Shown here: in pieces, positions 1 to 6,075 of the stretch
How positions within the stretch are numbered: the stretch's first letter is position 1
Layout of the letters: the number at the start of each line of letters is the position of its first letter
Virus record (IMG/VR): IMGVR_UViG_3300049216_000181
Location: 1 to 59,022 of that record
DNA: 59,022 nt
Direction: 5' to 3' (one strand)
Origin: a virus
The notes under the pieces: generated by a model
The model's input: only the letters and a program-made list of their open reading frames with translations
What the model was told of the DNA's origin: nothing
The model's database searches: none
Translations under genes and position numbers: made by a program

Positions 1-229
1 CGACGGTCTGCTGAAAGACTTGCTTGGTCTCCGTGGCCTGCACTTCGCGATCCGGGGCGTAGCCGCGGATTTCTTTGAGGGGTTCGCGATCACGGGCGGA
101 CTGCCAGTGGCGTTCTTCGGCATCCTTGAGCATTTCGGGCGTCCACGGAACGCGGTCGATCACGGTGTATTGCCCACGCTCAACGCACGTGACGGTTTCG
201 ATCTTTTCGATGGTGATTTTGTAGGGCAT
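1..229 (-). CDS. Hypothetical phage protein, 3' part cut by the window edge
   Basis: A reading frame starts at the ATG at 229 and runs open to position 1 without a stop, so only about the first 76 residues are visible. It begins MPYKITIEK and contains a charged stretch with an aromatic motif (VPWTPEML), typical of small soluble phage early proteins. An operator-like palindrome lies 39 bases upstream (268-282), so this gene may start its own transcription unit. I recognise no domain. If the molecule were circular and joined at the window ends, the frame would read on through the region upstream of the RecT gene; that cannot be judged here. Confidence 0.6.
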   Translation of the reverse strand, partial: MPYKITIEKIETVTCVERGQYTVIDRVPWTPEMLKDAEERHWQSARDREPLKEIRGYAPDREVQATETKQVFQQTV

Positions 230-267
230 CGCGGCGAAGTGACCCCCCTTCTGCTGGACACTGCATA

Positions 268-282
268 TCCAGTCAAGCGGGA
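268..282. promoter_or_regulatory. Operator-like palindrome 1 (TCCAGT-CAA-GCGGGA)
   Basis: The 15 bases form an imperfect inverted repeat with half-site consensus TCC[A/C]G[T/C]. On the minus strand it reads TCCCGCTTGACTGGA, which is identical to copies at 17415 and 24248. It lies between the stop of the 57-residue gene and the start of the gene at 229. Its role as a repressor site or promoter element is inferred from recurrence in nine places. Confidence 0.6.
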
Positions 283-294
283 AAGTGAATTTTT

Positions 295-468
295 CTACCA
301 GAGTTTTAGTTGCTCCATCTTTTTAGTGAACTGCTCAACCGGCATCTGCGCCACGGCCTGCTTTTTCTTGCCGCCGCGCGCTCCGACAAACGCACAAACC
401 TTTTCCCAAGACCACGAAGGATTCTGGGCGGCGACACGAGCGGCGATTTGATGCCATGAGGGCTTCAC
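295..468 (-). CDS. Small hypothetical protein, 57 residues
   Basis: The frame starts with GTG at 468, overlapping the TGA of the upstream gene (GTGA), and ends in TAG at 295. The product is basic, begins MKPSWHQIAARVAAQ, has several tryptophans and a short lysine-rich patch (GGKKKQ). The stop-start overlap shows translational coupling to the 102-residue gene upstream. No family is recognised. It is followed directly by operator-like site 1. Confidence 0.55.
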   Translation of the reverse strand: MKPSWHQIAARVAAQNPSWSWEKVCAFVGARGGKKKQAVAQMPVEQFTKKMEQLKLW

Positions 469-773
469 GGGCGGTAGTTGGCGAGCACGGCGGCGACTTT
501 TCGGCCGGCGAGCGTGGGCGAAACGGTGAGGCCAAAGGGACCGCGGGCGCCCGTGAAGGTGACGCGCTCGCCATCGTCGAGACAGGTGATGGACACCCGG
601 AAGCCCGATGGCTTGAGGCGCGGTAGTATGACATGCGAGCAGTCGGGCATGGGCTCGGTGCGGGCGGCACGAGCCAGGCGCAGGCGCTCCTTAGCCGCGC
701 GCTGGTTGGCCCGTTTCCGCAAATGCCGACGCAGGTTCTTGCTGCGCCAGCGTGATTTCTGCCTTATCCTCAT
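465..773 (-). CDS. Small basic hypothetical protein, 102 residues
   Basis: The start ATG at 773 overlaps the TGA of the cysteine-rich upstream gene (ATGA), and its own stop overlaps the GTG start of the next gene, so three genes are translationally chained. The N-terminal half is very rich in arginine (for example RWRSKNLRRHLRKRANQR), suggesting nucleic-acid binding. The C-terminal half looks like a small beta-rich fold. No known domain is recognised, and the function is unknown. Confidence 0.55.
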   Translation of the reverse strand: MRIRQKSRWRSKNLRRHLRKRANQRAAKERLRLARAARTEPMPDCSHVILPRLKPSGFRVSITCLDDGERVTFTGARGPFGLTVSPTLAGRKVAAVLANYRP

Positions 774-1279
774 TTTGCACCTTGGCTGATTCTATGGTTC
801 AACCCTTCAGTGGGCGCGCCTGGTTCTACGGACGCCAAGGACTCGCACACGCGATCCCAAAACATCCGGTCATCCACTGTCACGAGGAAGCCTTCGCCCA
901 TCACGTCGCCGCCGTTGGCGAGGATATGCGCGGCGCAGGTCCACGCTTTGCAGATGTCGATTTGCTCCGGCGAGAGTTCCGCTTTTTCGAGCGCGAGCAG
1001 GTGCGGGCATTTCCGGCATTCGGTGCCGAGGCAGCACGTCAGGTGATTATCGACGATGTGCTTTCCATCGGAGCAGCACGCGCACGGGCGGAAGATTTTC
1101 GCCAGCTTGTTCTCGCGCTCCATCGCGAAGAGGAGGGCCATGCGCGGCACCTCATGAGCGGCGGTCTTGCCATCATACATGAAGCGCGGCCATTCGTCCT
1201 TTCCCATCTTGTCGCGCGTGTGCTCGTTGATGGCGCGATGCCATGGGTGGTCTATTTCTCTGATAGTTTTCGTGTCCAT
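770..1279 (-). CDS. Cysteine-rich hypothetical protein, 169 residues
   Basis: I chose the ATG at 1279 because it lies just after an attC-like half-site and gives a protein starting MDTKTIREIDHPWH. A central cluster of cysteines and histidines (CACC, then CC and CRKCPH, about residues 65-93) suggests zinc binding or an iron-sulfur site. The product is probably cytosolic and its function unknown. It ends in an ATGA overlap with the next gene. The long plus-strand frame over the same stretch lacks such conserved-looking motifs and is taken as a shadow. Confidence 0.7.
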   Translation of the reverse strand: MDTKTIREIDHPWHRAINEHTRDKMGKDEWPRFMYDGKTAAHEVPRMALLFAMERENKLAKIFRPCACCSDGKHIVDNHLTCCLGTECRKCPHLLALEKAELSPEQIDICKAWTCAAHILANGGDVMGEGFLVTVDDRMFWDRVCESLASVEPGAPTEGLNHRISQGAK

Positions 1280-1288
1280 AAAAGATGG

Positions 1289-1321
1289 GCGAACCAAGCG
1301 GTTACAGCCAACGGCGACAGG
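1289..1321 (-). repeat. attC-like half-site A (R'-L' arm)
   Basis: On the plus strand the site reads GCGAACC, 9 bases, then CAGCCAACGGCGACAGG. This matches the R'-L' arm of the complete sites at 2315, 4222, 4362 and 51704. The opposite arm is only weakly recognisable (CTGTCG near 1360), so this copy looks decayed. It sits between the gene ending at 1323 and the gene starting at 1279. Confidence 0.5.
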
Positions 1322-1322
1322 C

Positions 1323-1646
1323 TCACCCGTGAATGCGAGGCTCCATCCTCGCTGTCTCGCTGTCGTCTTCAAACGATATTGCGACGATGATGAGTTCTTC
1401 CGGTTTGTATGTGCAGTGGCATTGTCGGAGTGCTTCCGCTTCGGCGCGCGTCGAGAAGAGATGTCCCATTGGTTGTGAGCAGCGATGATGGCGGATTGCG
1501 TAACAGCGCCCCGAACAGGTCTCTCGACTTAACGCGCCTTGTGGGGCCGAGGATTCGATCATGCCGGTTCCGCTCGCGTCCGGTATCGGCTCGGAGGTGC
1601 CATGCGCCTTCGTTGCGAATCTGTGGATTTGCTGTGTGTCGTTCAT
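1323..1646 (-). CDS. Hypothetical protein, 107 residues
   Basis: It starts at an ATGA overlap with the upstream gene's stop (1643-1646) and ends 44 bases before the next gene, next to attC-like half-site A. The product contains four cysteines and a segment STRAEAEALRQC that looks helical. No domain is recognised. The position in a chain of coupled early genes supports real coding, but the sequence alone gives no function. Confidence 0.5.
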   Translation of the reverse strand: MNDTQQIHRFATKAHGTSEPIPDASGTGMIESSAPQGALSRETCSGRCYAIRHHRCSQPMGHLFSTRAEAEALRQCHCTYKPEELIIVAISFEDDSETARMEPRIHG

Positions 1647-2125
1647 GAAGACTTTGTTTTAAGTGCCGATGACGGCGCGTTAGTCACCTCTGCGTTCAGA
1701 AAAGAAAGGGGCGGGCATTCCGGCGCCCGCTCCATCTCGCGGAGGATTAACTCGCAGTAGATGAGGAGGCCGCGGCGGAGGAAAATCTTCTGGTAGTGTT
1801 CCTCGAAATCCAGGAGCGGGTGGAGGCTGTGCGGGTCGGGGTTGAGCGCGCCCTGGAGTTTCCAGAGGAGTGCGGTGAGGTTGCCGTCGGGGTTGTGGCA
1901 TTTGCCCGTGGGGTCGGCGAGGAAGGGGTCGCGGTGGAATGCGGCGAGGGCCTCGGTGAGGGCGGGTTTGATCTCCTCGAAGGCGTGCCAATTGGCCCAG
2001 GCGTCCTGGAGGGCGGGGCCGTGCCAGCGCTCCTCGCAGCGGGTGCGGTAGGCGGGGAGCGTGCAATAGACCGGCGCCGGTGGTGGCGGCGGAGGTGTGC
2101 CGGGGATTATGAGTTGCTCGGACAT
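1643..2125 (-). CDS. Hypothetical protein with proline-rich N-terminus, 160 residues
   Basis: I chose the ATG at 2125, giving a start MSEQLIIPG followed by a run of prolines, then an aromatic-rich helical region (WHGPALQDAWANWHAFEEIK). The upstream gene overlaps it by 19 bases, and its own stop overlaps the next start (ATGA). The middle resembles small phage early proteins of unknown role. No catalytic motif is visible. Confidence 0.6.
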   Translation of the reverse strand: MSEQLIIPGTPPPPPPAPVYCTLPAYRTRCEERWHGPALQDAWANWHAFEEIKPALTEALAAFHRDPFLADPTGKCHNPDGNLTALLWKLQGALNPDPHSLHPLLDFEEHYQKIFLRRGLLIYCELILREMERAPECPPLSFLNAEVTNAPSSALKTKSS

Positions 2126-2388
2126 TTCCTGCGCGCCATAAGATGCTCGCGTTCGCGATTGAGAAGCGCGGCTATTAAGCGAGCGGAATTTTCGTCGAAT
2201 CCACACGCTGCAACGCAGTCCCCCATTGAGTCGATGACCAGCCATTGCCGTCCAGCCTCGTCTAAGCATGGGTGGACTGGGCCGCTGCCGTGCTCGGAGT
2301 GGTCGAAGAAAAGTGCCGAACGAGACGCCACATCCAACGAGGCTGAAGCCTCGTTGGGCGGATATTGGGGAGCAATTTCGGAGTTCAT
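2107..2388 (-). CDS. Hypothetical protein, 93 residues, N-terminus encoded by an attC-like site
   Basis: The ATG at 2388 lies inside attC-like site B, and residues about 1-25 are encoded by the palindrome arms. The rest is ordinary coding sequence with a compact motif (WLVIDSMGDCVAACGFDENSA) followed by a basic helix that looks like a small alpha-beta domain. It overlaps the next gene by 19 bases. The function is unknown. Confidence 0.55.
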   Translation of the reverse strand: MNSEIAPQYPPNEASASLDVASRSALFFDHSEHGSGPVHPCLDEAGRQWLVIDSMGDCVAACGFDENSARLIAALLNREREHLMARRKCPSNS

Positions 2389-2427
2389 GTTATTTCGCAG
2401 CCTCGTGGCTGAGCTTATTTGTTCGCC
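2315..2427 (-). repeat. attC-like site B (complete arms)
   Basis: Read on the minus strand, the site has R'' GGCGAAC (2421-2427), a 10-base spacer, L'' AGCCACGAGGCTG, a loop, L' CAGCCTCGTTGG and R' GTTCGGC (2315-2321). L'' and L' are complementary except for one extra T in L' (CGTTGG against CCACG), the extrahelical-base signature of integron attC sites. The stop of the DUF4326 gene (2415) falls in the R''-L'' spacer, as is usual for cassette genes. The loop also holds the start codon of the next gene. Confidence 0.65.
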
Positions 2428-2765
2428 AAACGAAGAAGCACGTCGGCGTGGCATGGCTGGTCGAGCGGGCACCAGCAGGCCAGATTCTTGCCGCGCAGGG
2501 CCTCGACCGGAAGCGTGGGAGCGTGCAGGATCGCGAACCAATGCACGGCATCCTCGCGATCCATCTTGGTGCCTTTCAGCCCCGGAATTTCGTCGCCGAT
2601 TTTATACGGGTTTCCCCAGCGCGTGGGGCGCGCGACGACGATGCAGTTGGGCGGCTTCCGCCATCCTCGCCGCCGTGAGAGCTGAACCCGGATTGGCGAA
2701 CCAGGCGAGACAGCCAACCCGGACGTGCGTCCGTCCGTATTCGCTCCGATTTGGAGTAGGTTCAT
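2415..2765 (-). CDS. DUF4326 domain protein, 116 residues
   Basis: The C-terminal two thirds show the DUF4326 pattern: VARPTRWGNPYKIG, then REDAVHWF, then LRGKNLACWCPLDQPCHADVLL. The family is common in phages; its biochemical role is not established to my knowledge. The chosen ATG (2765) lies one base after the exonuclease stop and inside half-site C, so the first roughly 25 residues are encoded by the attC-like sequence. No start codon exists closer to the domain apart from a TTG in the same repeat. The gene ends inside attC-like site B. Confidence 0.75.
   Translation of the reverse strand: MNLLQIGANTDGRTSGLAVSPGSPIRVQLSRRRGWRKPPNCIVVARPTRWGNPYKIGDEIPGLKGTKMDREDAVHWFAILHAPTLPVEALRGKNLACWCPLDQPCHADVLLRLANK
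2696..2765 (-). repeat. attC-like half-site C
   Basis: On the plus strand GCGAACC (2696-2702), 8 bases and CAGCCAACCCGGACG (2711-2725) match the R'-L' arm of the complete sites. The outer R'' box is present as the complement of GGTTCAT (2759-2765), but the inner L'' arm has lost most complementarity. It separates the exonuclease gene from the DUF4326 gene. Confidence 0.5.
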
Positions 2766-2766
2766 A

Positions 2767-3276
2767 TCAGGTGGCGGCCAAAATTGACATGAGGTGGAAC
2801 GCCTGATCGGTGGCGTCATCGAGCGCGTTGTGGTGGGTGCCGGCCCGTGGCATCGGCACCTCGGGGTGCAGACTTTTCATCGTCCGGTAACAGCGGTCGT
2901 TCCAAAACTTCCACGGCCGCGGCAGCCGCAGGGCCTCGTAAGCGTCGGCCAACAGCACGTTGTCAAACGCCGCGCCGTTCCCCCAAACCTCGGCATCGGC
3001 GTCGCCGAGCCAACGCGCGAAATTGCTGAGCACCACCGCGAGCGGCTCGCCGGTCTTCGTAATTTCGAGCCGCGCGGCATCCGACTGCTTCAGCCACCAC
3101 ATGACTGTGGCAACATCCACTTTCAGACCGGCGTCGATGCAGCTTTGTGGATCGACACGTGCGTAAAACGTGCTGGTGATTTTGCCGTCGGCGAACTTCA
3201 CCGCCCCGACGGCGACGATGACCGAGCCCGGCTTGTTGCCGAGCGTTTCGAGGTCGAGCATTACTTGAGTTTTCAT
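2767..3276 (-). CDS. 3'-5' exonuclease, DnaQ-like fold (DUF5051-type)
   Basis: From the ATG at 3276 the protein (169 residues) begins MKTQVMLDLETLGNKPGS, which contains the DEDD-family Exo I motif (D-L-E-T). Exo II-like residues follow in DVATVMWWLKQ and the region WGNGAAFDNVLL, and the Exo III region HHNALDDATDQ near the C-terminus carries the last acidic residues. It should degrade DNA or RNA from 3' ends with two metal ions in the cytosol, as in T4 DexA-like and Rv2179c-like families. It sits in the early operon after an HTH gene. Confidence 0.85.
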   Translation of the reverse strand: MKTQVMLDLETLGNKPGSVIVAVGAVKFADGKITSTFYARVDPQSCIDAGLKVDVATVMWWLKQSDAARLEITKTGEPLAVVLSNFARWLGDADAEVWGNGAAFDNVLLADAYEALRLPRPWKFWNDRCYRTMKSLHPEVPMPRAGTHHNALDDATDQAFHLMSILAAT

Positions 3277-3283
3277 TGGAAAA

Positions 3284-3592
3284 TCAGGTGCTGACGGCGG
3301 TCGGTTCTTCGCGCTGGAAATGTGCAGCCACCTTCGCCCAGCGCGGTCGCTTCGCGATCCGCCGAATGTTCCACGGATGACGGAGTGCCACGTCCAAAAG
3401 CTCGATTTCCTCGGGCAGGAGCAGCGGCTTGACCTTGTCCCACAAAGGCCCGCGACGCCGGCTGCCAATCAGCACGCGCGTCAACGCCGGCCGCGACACT
3501 TTCAACTGCTCGGCCAGCAGTTTGACGTTGAGGCCACGTTTCCGCAGCTTCTGGTGGAACGTGAATATTTGGGGTGGTTTCAGTCCGCTCAT
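3284..3592 (-). CDS. Helix-turn-helix protein, 102 residues
   Basis: Residues about 20-45 (LNVKLLAEQLKVSRPALTRV) form a clear helix-turn-helix with the recognition helix SRPALTRVLIG, followed by basic residues. The rest is helical and lysine/arginine-rich. It starts at an ATGA overlap with the upstream gene and lies 8 bases before the exonuclease start. It is likely a small DNA-binding regulator; the target is unknown. Confidence 0.65.
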   Translation of the reverse strand: MSGLKPPQIFTFHQKLRKRGLNVKLLAEQLKVSRPALTRVLIGSRRRGPLWDKVKPLLLPEEIELLDVALRHPWNIRRIAKRPRWAKVAAHFQREEPTAVST

Positions 3593-3813
3593 GCTGTCCT
3601 CCGCTGGGGTTGATGGTTGGCGAGGCGCGCGGCCTCCTGGAGCAATTCGGCGGCGTATTTCGACCGGGTTGGCCGGCCGTCGATGAGCATCACGCCGTCC
3701 GGCGTGCAGCCGGTCTCATAAATCACAGAACCTGCGCTCGTGGGCGGCTCGCCTCGGTAGCGCCGAATGTCTGCGGCCATTTTAGCGGCATCGGATGACG
3801 GTTGGTTGTCCAT
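3589..3813 (-). CDS. Hypothetical protein, 74 residues
   Basis: I chose the ATG at 3813, two bases after the upstream stop, giving MDNQPSSDAAKMAADI. The middle (VIYETGCTPDGVMLIDGRPT) looks like a small beta-rich segment followed by a helix. The stop overlaps the HTH gene start (ATGA), so both are probably co-translated. No domain is recognised. Confidence 0.55.
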   Translation of the reverse strand: MDNQPSSDAAKMAADIRRYRGEPPTSAGSVIYETGCTPDGVMLIDGRPTRSKYAAELLQEAARLANHQPQRRTA

Positions 3814-3815
3814 GA

Positions 3816-4193
3816 TTATTTGCCTCCGTTCGTGCCGCTCGTCGGCACATCTCGGTCGTTCACCCCATCGGCCTCTTTGCCGTTGTGGTCGGCCAGGGAT
3901 GCAAGCTCGCTGTCGTCGCCGCCGTAGGAGACGTGTGCCCAATCGAGGCTCATGCTCGCTGCCCACGCTTTCCACGCGGCCCGTGCGGCATCTCCGTCGT
4001 TTGAGTCCTTCCATCCCTCCTTTGATCCGTCGGGCGCGATGAGGAAGCTTATGTAGCCATTCATCGGGCTATGCACGAGGTCGCTGCATGGCAGCCCTAG
4101 TTCGCGGGCCTTAGCCAGTGCGGAGTTGATCTTGTTCTTGTTTGGGTAGTTCCATCCGGTGACTACGATTGCTTCATGTCGTATGTAGCCCAT
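3816..4193 (-). CDS. Hypothetical phage protein, 125 residues
   Basis: It begins MGYIRHEAIVVTGWN, a start seen in small proteins of unrelated phages that I recognise by type but cannot name. An alpha-beta N-terminal domain (about residues 1-80, with NGYISFLIAPDGS and WKDS) is followed by a polar, probably disordered tail rich in D, N and G. It is the first gene after attC-like site D. The function is unknown. Confidence 0.65.
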   Translation of the reverse strand: MGYIRHEAIVVTGWNYPNKNKINSALAKARELGLPCSDLVHSPMNGYISFLIAPDGSKEGWKDSNDGDAARAAWKAWAASMSLDWAHVSYGGDDSELASLADHNGKEADGVNDRDVPTSGTNGGK

Positions 4194-4211
4194 AGGTGTA
4201 TTCGTTGATTT

Positions 4212-4352
4212 TTAAGAGAGGGTGAACCAGTTGATACCGCCAACGTCAGGGCTGCGCCCTGCCGTGGCAGATCGCGTTGTTCGGGGAAGGCGGTTTTGCA
4301 TCCAGCGCGTGAGGTTGCGGCGCTTCGTCCGCTTATTGTTTGTCGGTATCAT
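4212..4352 (-). CDS. Possible 46-residue ORF in a mini-cassette
   Basis: An ATG at 4352 opens 46 codons ending in TAA at 4212; the product is strongly basic (MIPTNNKRTKRRNLTRW). The reading frame runs through attC-like site D and starts just after site E, so it would be the only ORF of a very short cassette between E and D. It may equally be chance coding within repeat DNA. Confidence 0.3.
   Translation of the reverse strand: MIPTNNKRTKRRNLTRWMQNRLPRTTRSATAGRSPDVGGINWFTLS
4222..4285 (-). repeat. attC-like site D (complete, 64 bp)
   Basis: This is the most compact copy. On the minus strand it reads R'' CCCGAAC (4279-4285), a 10-base spacer, L'' TGCCACGGCAGGGC, L' GCCCTGACGTTGGC and R' GTTCACC-like (4222-4228). 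The inner arms pair over about 13 bases with one extra T in L', and the outer boxes pair. The length and arrangement match the classical 59-base element. Confidence 0.7.
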
Positions 4353-4361
4353 GAAGAAAGT

Positions 4362-4476
4362 GGCTAACCAGGCGGTAGAGAGGAACGCTCGGGAATGGGC
4401 CAGTTATTCGGCGGGGGCTTCAACGCTCGGGCTCGCGCCTGATTCGGCCCGAGCGTCCCTCACCTTGTTGTTCAGA
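4362..4476 (-). repeat. attC-like site E (complete)
   Basis: On the minus strand: R'' TCTGAAC (4470-4476), spacer, L'' GAGGGACGCTCGGG, a loop with a further copy of the arm near 4422-4432, L' CCCGAGCGTTCCTC (4378-4393 complement), and R' GTTAGCC (4362-4368). L' again carries one extra T relative to L''. The stop codon of the 94-residue gene lies inside R'', a common arrangement in integron cassettes. Confidence 0.65.
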
Positions 4477-4756
4477 CACCCCCTCCGCGTCCCGTCAAAC
4501 TGTATTTTCTCGCCTCGTGCAGTTTTACCACGCGGCCGTCGGGCATGGCATAGCGCCAGCCGAGGGGGACGCGGACGGCGACGGCGCCGGCGGAATGCAA
4601 GGCAGCGGCCTTCTCCCTGCGGATTTCGGTGATGCAAAAGGAGCCTGGGCCACGAGCCCAGCGACCGCCGAGGGACTTTAGGATCTCGGCGTGGCGGTTG
4701 TCTTTGGGGGCAGCCAAGGTGAGGTGCCCCCATTTACTTTTTCTTTCTGAGGTCAT
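4472..4756 (-). CDS. Hypothetical protein, 94 residues
   Basis: The protein begins MTSERKSKWGHLTL and contains EILKSLGGRWARGPGSFCI and WRYAMPDGRVVKLHEARKY, suggesting a small beta-rich fold with conserved tryptophan and glycine. The stop falls in attC-like site E. The start lies 22 bases inside the preceding 25-residue ORF. No family is recognised. Confidence 0.65.
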   Translation of the reverse strand: MTSERKSKWGHLTLAAPKDNRHAEILKSLGGRWARGPGSFCITEIRREKAAALHSAGAVAVRVPLGWRYAMPDGRVVKLHEARKYSLTGRGGGV

Positions 4757-4811
4757 AAATAGCGACGATGAAAACGGCTAGGGGAATGAGGATGCAAAGG
4801 GCGACGGTCAT
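4734..4811 (-). CDS. 25-residue single-pass membrane ORF
   Basis: The ATG at 4811 follows a good ribosome-binding sequence (GGAGGG, 8 bases upstream). The product MTVALCILIPLAVFIVAIYD plus RKKK is one hydrophobic helix with a positively charged end, so it would insert in the inner membrane. It is coupled by ATGA overlap to the ORF before it. It is the third of three consecutive tiny ORFs. The function is unknown; a membrane-active peptide is possible. Confidence 0.6.
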   Translation of the reverse strand: MTVALCILIPLAVFIVAIYDLRKKK

Positions 4812-4885
4812 TTTCGGCCCTCCAACTCCCGAAGGATGGGCAAGGCACCGAGGATAGGGGCGACGTGGGGGATGACGGAGGTCAT
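4808..4885 (-). CDS. 25-residue ORF in a chain of tiny genes
   Basis: The ATG at 4885 overlaps the stop of the preceding 29-residue ORF, and its stop overlaps the next start (both ATGA). The product begins MTSVIPHVAPILGALPIL and ends with the charged tail RELEGRK, so it is mildly hydrophobic and could associate with membranes. Short length limits certainty. Confidence 0.5.
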   Translation of the reverse strand: MTSVIPHVAPILGALPILRELEGRK

Positions 4886-4971
4886 AAAAAGCAGCGGACG
4901 ATTGCGACGATGAGCGCGCACCAGAAGCACGCGGAGAAGATGCAGGCAATTAGGACGGCGCGGCGGCTCAC
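4882..4971 (-). CDS. 29-residue membrane ORF (GTG start)
   Basis: GTG at 4971 overlaps the TGA of the upstream 60-residue gene, and its TGA overlaps the next ATG. The product starts MSRRAVLIACIFSACFWCALI, a hydrophobic helix with an N-terminal positive charge and three cysteines. The chain of perfect stop-start overlaps is the main evidence for translation. Confidence 0.5.
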   Translation of the reverse strand: MSRRAVLIACIFSACFWCALIVAIVRCFL

Positions 4972-5150
4972 AAGTCGGGCCTCCCGTCGATCTCCCGAAC
5001 CATCTCCGCGGCTTGGGCCGGGGTCGCTCCCATGCAATAGGCCGAAAACAGCTCCGACATGTAAGCCAGCGCGAGCCGCCGGTCAAGGTATTCGGAAAGG
5101 CTGGCTTCCCAGTGGTGGAAGGTGCGGGTGATGGCGTGAGGTGCGCTCAT
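4968..5150 (-). CDS. Hypothetical protein, 60 residues
   Basis: It starts MSAPHAITRTFHHWEASL and continues with a helical segment ending in GATPAQAAEMVREIDGRPDL. The start overlaps the stop of the Ala/Asp-repeat gene (ATGA) and its stop overlaps the GTG of the next tiny ORF. It is probably soluble, of unknown function. Confidence 0.6.
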   Translation of the reverse strand: MSAPHAITRTFHHWEASLSEYLDRRLALAYMSELFSAYCMGATPAQAAEMVREIDGRPDL

Positions 5151-6019
5151 GGCGTAATCAGCTTATCCATGAGCTTCACGCCGGCAGCCCCGACTATCCG
5201 CAGGGCTTCAACTCCTATGTCCGCAGCGATGGACAGGATTTCGTCGTGCTTACTGCGTTTTGCGGCCCGGCCGGCGGCGCTGGCGGCGGCGTTGGCGGCG
5301 CGGACGGCGGCCCGGCCGGCGGCGTCGGCGGCGGCGAAGGCGGCGTCATCGGCGTCGGCGGCGGCGAGGGCGGCGTCGGCGGCGTCGGCGGCGGCGAGGG
5401 CGGCGGCGAGGGCGGCGGCGAGGGCGGCGTCGGCGGCGTCGGCGCCGGCGTCGGCGGCCCGGGCGGCGTCGGCGGCGGCGAAGGCGGCGTCATCGGCGTC
5501 ATCGGCGTCGGCGGCGTCGGCGGCGGCGTTGGCGGCGCCGGCGGCCACTTTACGTGCTTCCCTTGCACTCTGCTCCGTTCCATCGGTTTCACATTTATTT
5601 GCGGCATCCTCCAAGGCCGCTTTTCTGGCCCCATCCTTCTGCATTTCGGCCGCGGCGCGAAGTGCAATCGGCACAATTCGCTGGATTGTCAGCTCGGCGA
5701 GAACGCGCGCAAATTCTTTTTCATCGATCTGGCCGGCGGTGCCGAGTTGAGCGATGGCGATTCGGCGCATACCTTTGGCGCGGGCTTCATTGCTGCTCCA
5801 TTTGCTGTCATTGAGCCGAATCTTGAATGAGCGCACGGCGGGCGCAACGCATTCGGGCTCGTCTCCATGTTCCTGACCGAGCGCGAAGCACACAGCGGCC
5901 TCAACGCACATTTGGCCCGGGACAGGGCGGCCTAAGCCGGAGCAAAGGCCAGCGTCAACTACCTCAAGCACGCGGCGCGCTTGGGCAAGGGTGATTTCTT
6001 TTTTAGCAGTGGTTTTCAT
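5147..6019 (-). CDS. Protein with long Ala/Asp helical repeat, 290 residues
   Basis: Residues about 1-150 form a normal domain that begins MKTTAKKEITLAQARRVLEV and contains VCFALGQEHGDEPECV. Residues about 155-262 are almost only alanine with regularly spaced aspartate (AADA, AADAD, AALAA), then a short C-terminal helical part (HDEILSIAADIGVEALRIVG). Proteins with this layout occur in other phages; their role is unknown to me. The repeat should be a continuous helix or coiled coil. The start at 6019 overlaps the preceding stop. Confidence 0.75.
   Translation of the reverse strand: MKTTAKKEITLAQARRVLEVVDAGLCSGLGRPVPGQMCVEAAVCFALGQEHGDEPECVAPAVRSFKIRLNDSKWSSNEARAKGMRRIAIAQLGTAGQIDEKEFARVLAELTIQRIVPIALRAAAEMQKDGARKAALEDAANKCETDGTEQSAREARKVAAGAANAAADAADADDADDAAFAAADAARAADAGADAADAALAAALAAALAAADAADAALAAADADDAAFAAADAAGRAAVRAANAAASAAGRAAKRSKHDEILSIAADIGVEALRIVGAAGVKLMDKLITP
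5265..5550. repeat. Low-complexity GGC/GTC repeat tract
   Basis: On the plus strand this tract is an irregular series of GGC, GTC and GAG triplets; on the minus strand it encodes the Ala/Asp repeat of the gene at 5147-6019. The triplet period keeps the frame open in several frames, which explains the long glycine- and arginine-rich frames on the plus strand that I do not call genes. Confidence 0.8.
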
Positions 6020-6075
6020 GGGTGATAGGCGTCGTAGGAGAGGGAGGGTTGTGGATTCATGGCATTAGATTCCAT
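6016..6075 (-). CDS. Possible 19-residue leader ORF
   Basis: ATG at 6075 lies within the end of the upstream gene, and the TGA overlaps the start of the next gene (ATGA at 6016-6019). The product begins MESNAMNPQPSLS. It may serve only to couple translation between the two larger genes. Very short, so tentative. Confidence 0.35.
   Translation of the reverse strand: MESNAMNPQPSLSYDAYHP

Noticed and set aside
752-2806. Long plus-strand frames over the left early genes (for example 752-1390 and 1796-2806)
   Set aside because: The minus-strand frames carry conserved-looking motifs, cysteine clusters and perfect stop/start overlaps; the plus frames have neither and read through repeat sites.
5013-5830. 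Glycine-, alanine- and arginine-rich plus-strand frames
   Set aside because: They are shadows of the GGC/GTC triplet tract; only the minus strand gives a non-repetitive folded domain at both ends.
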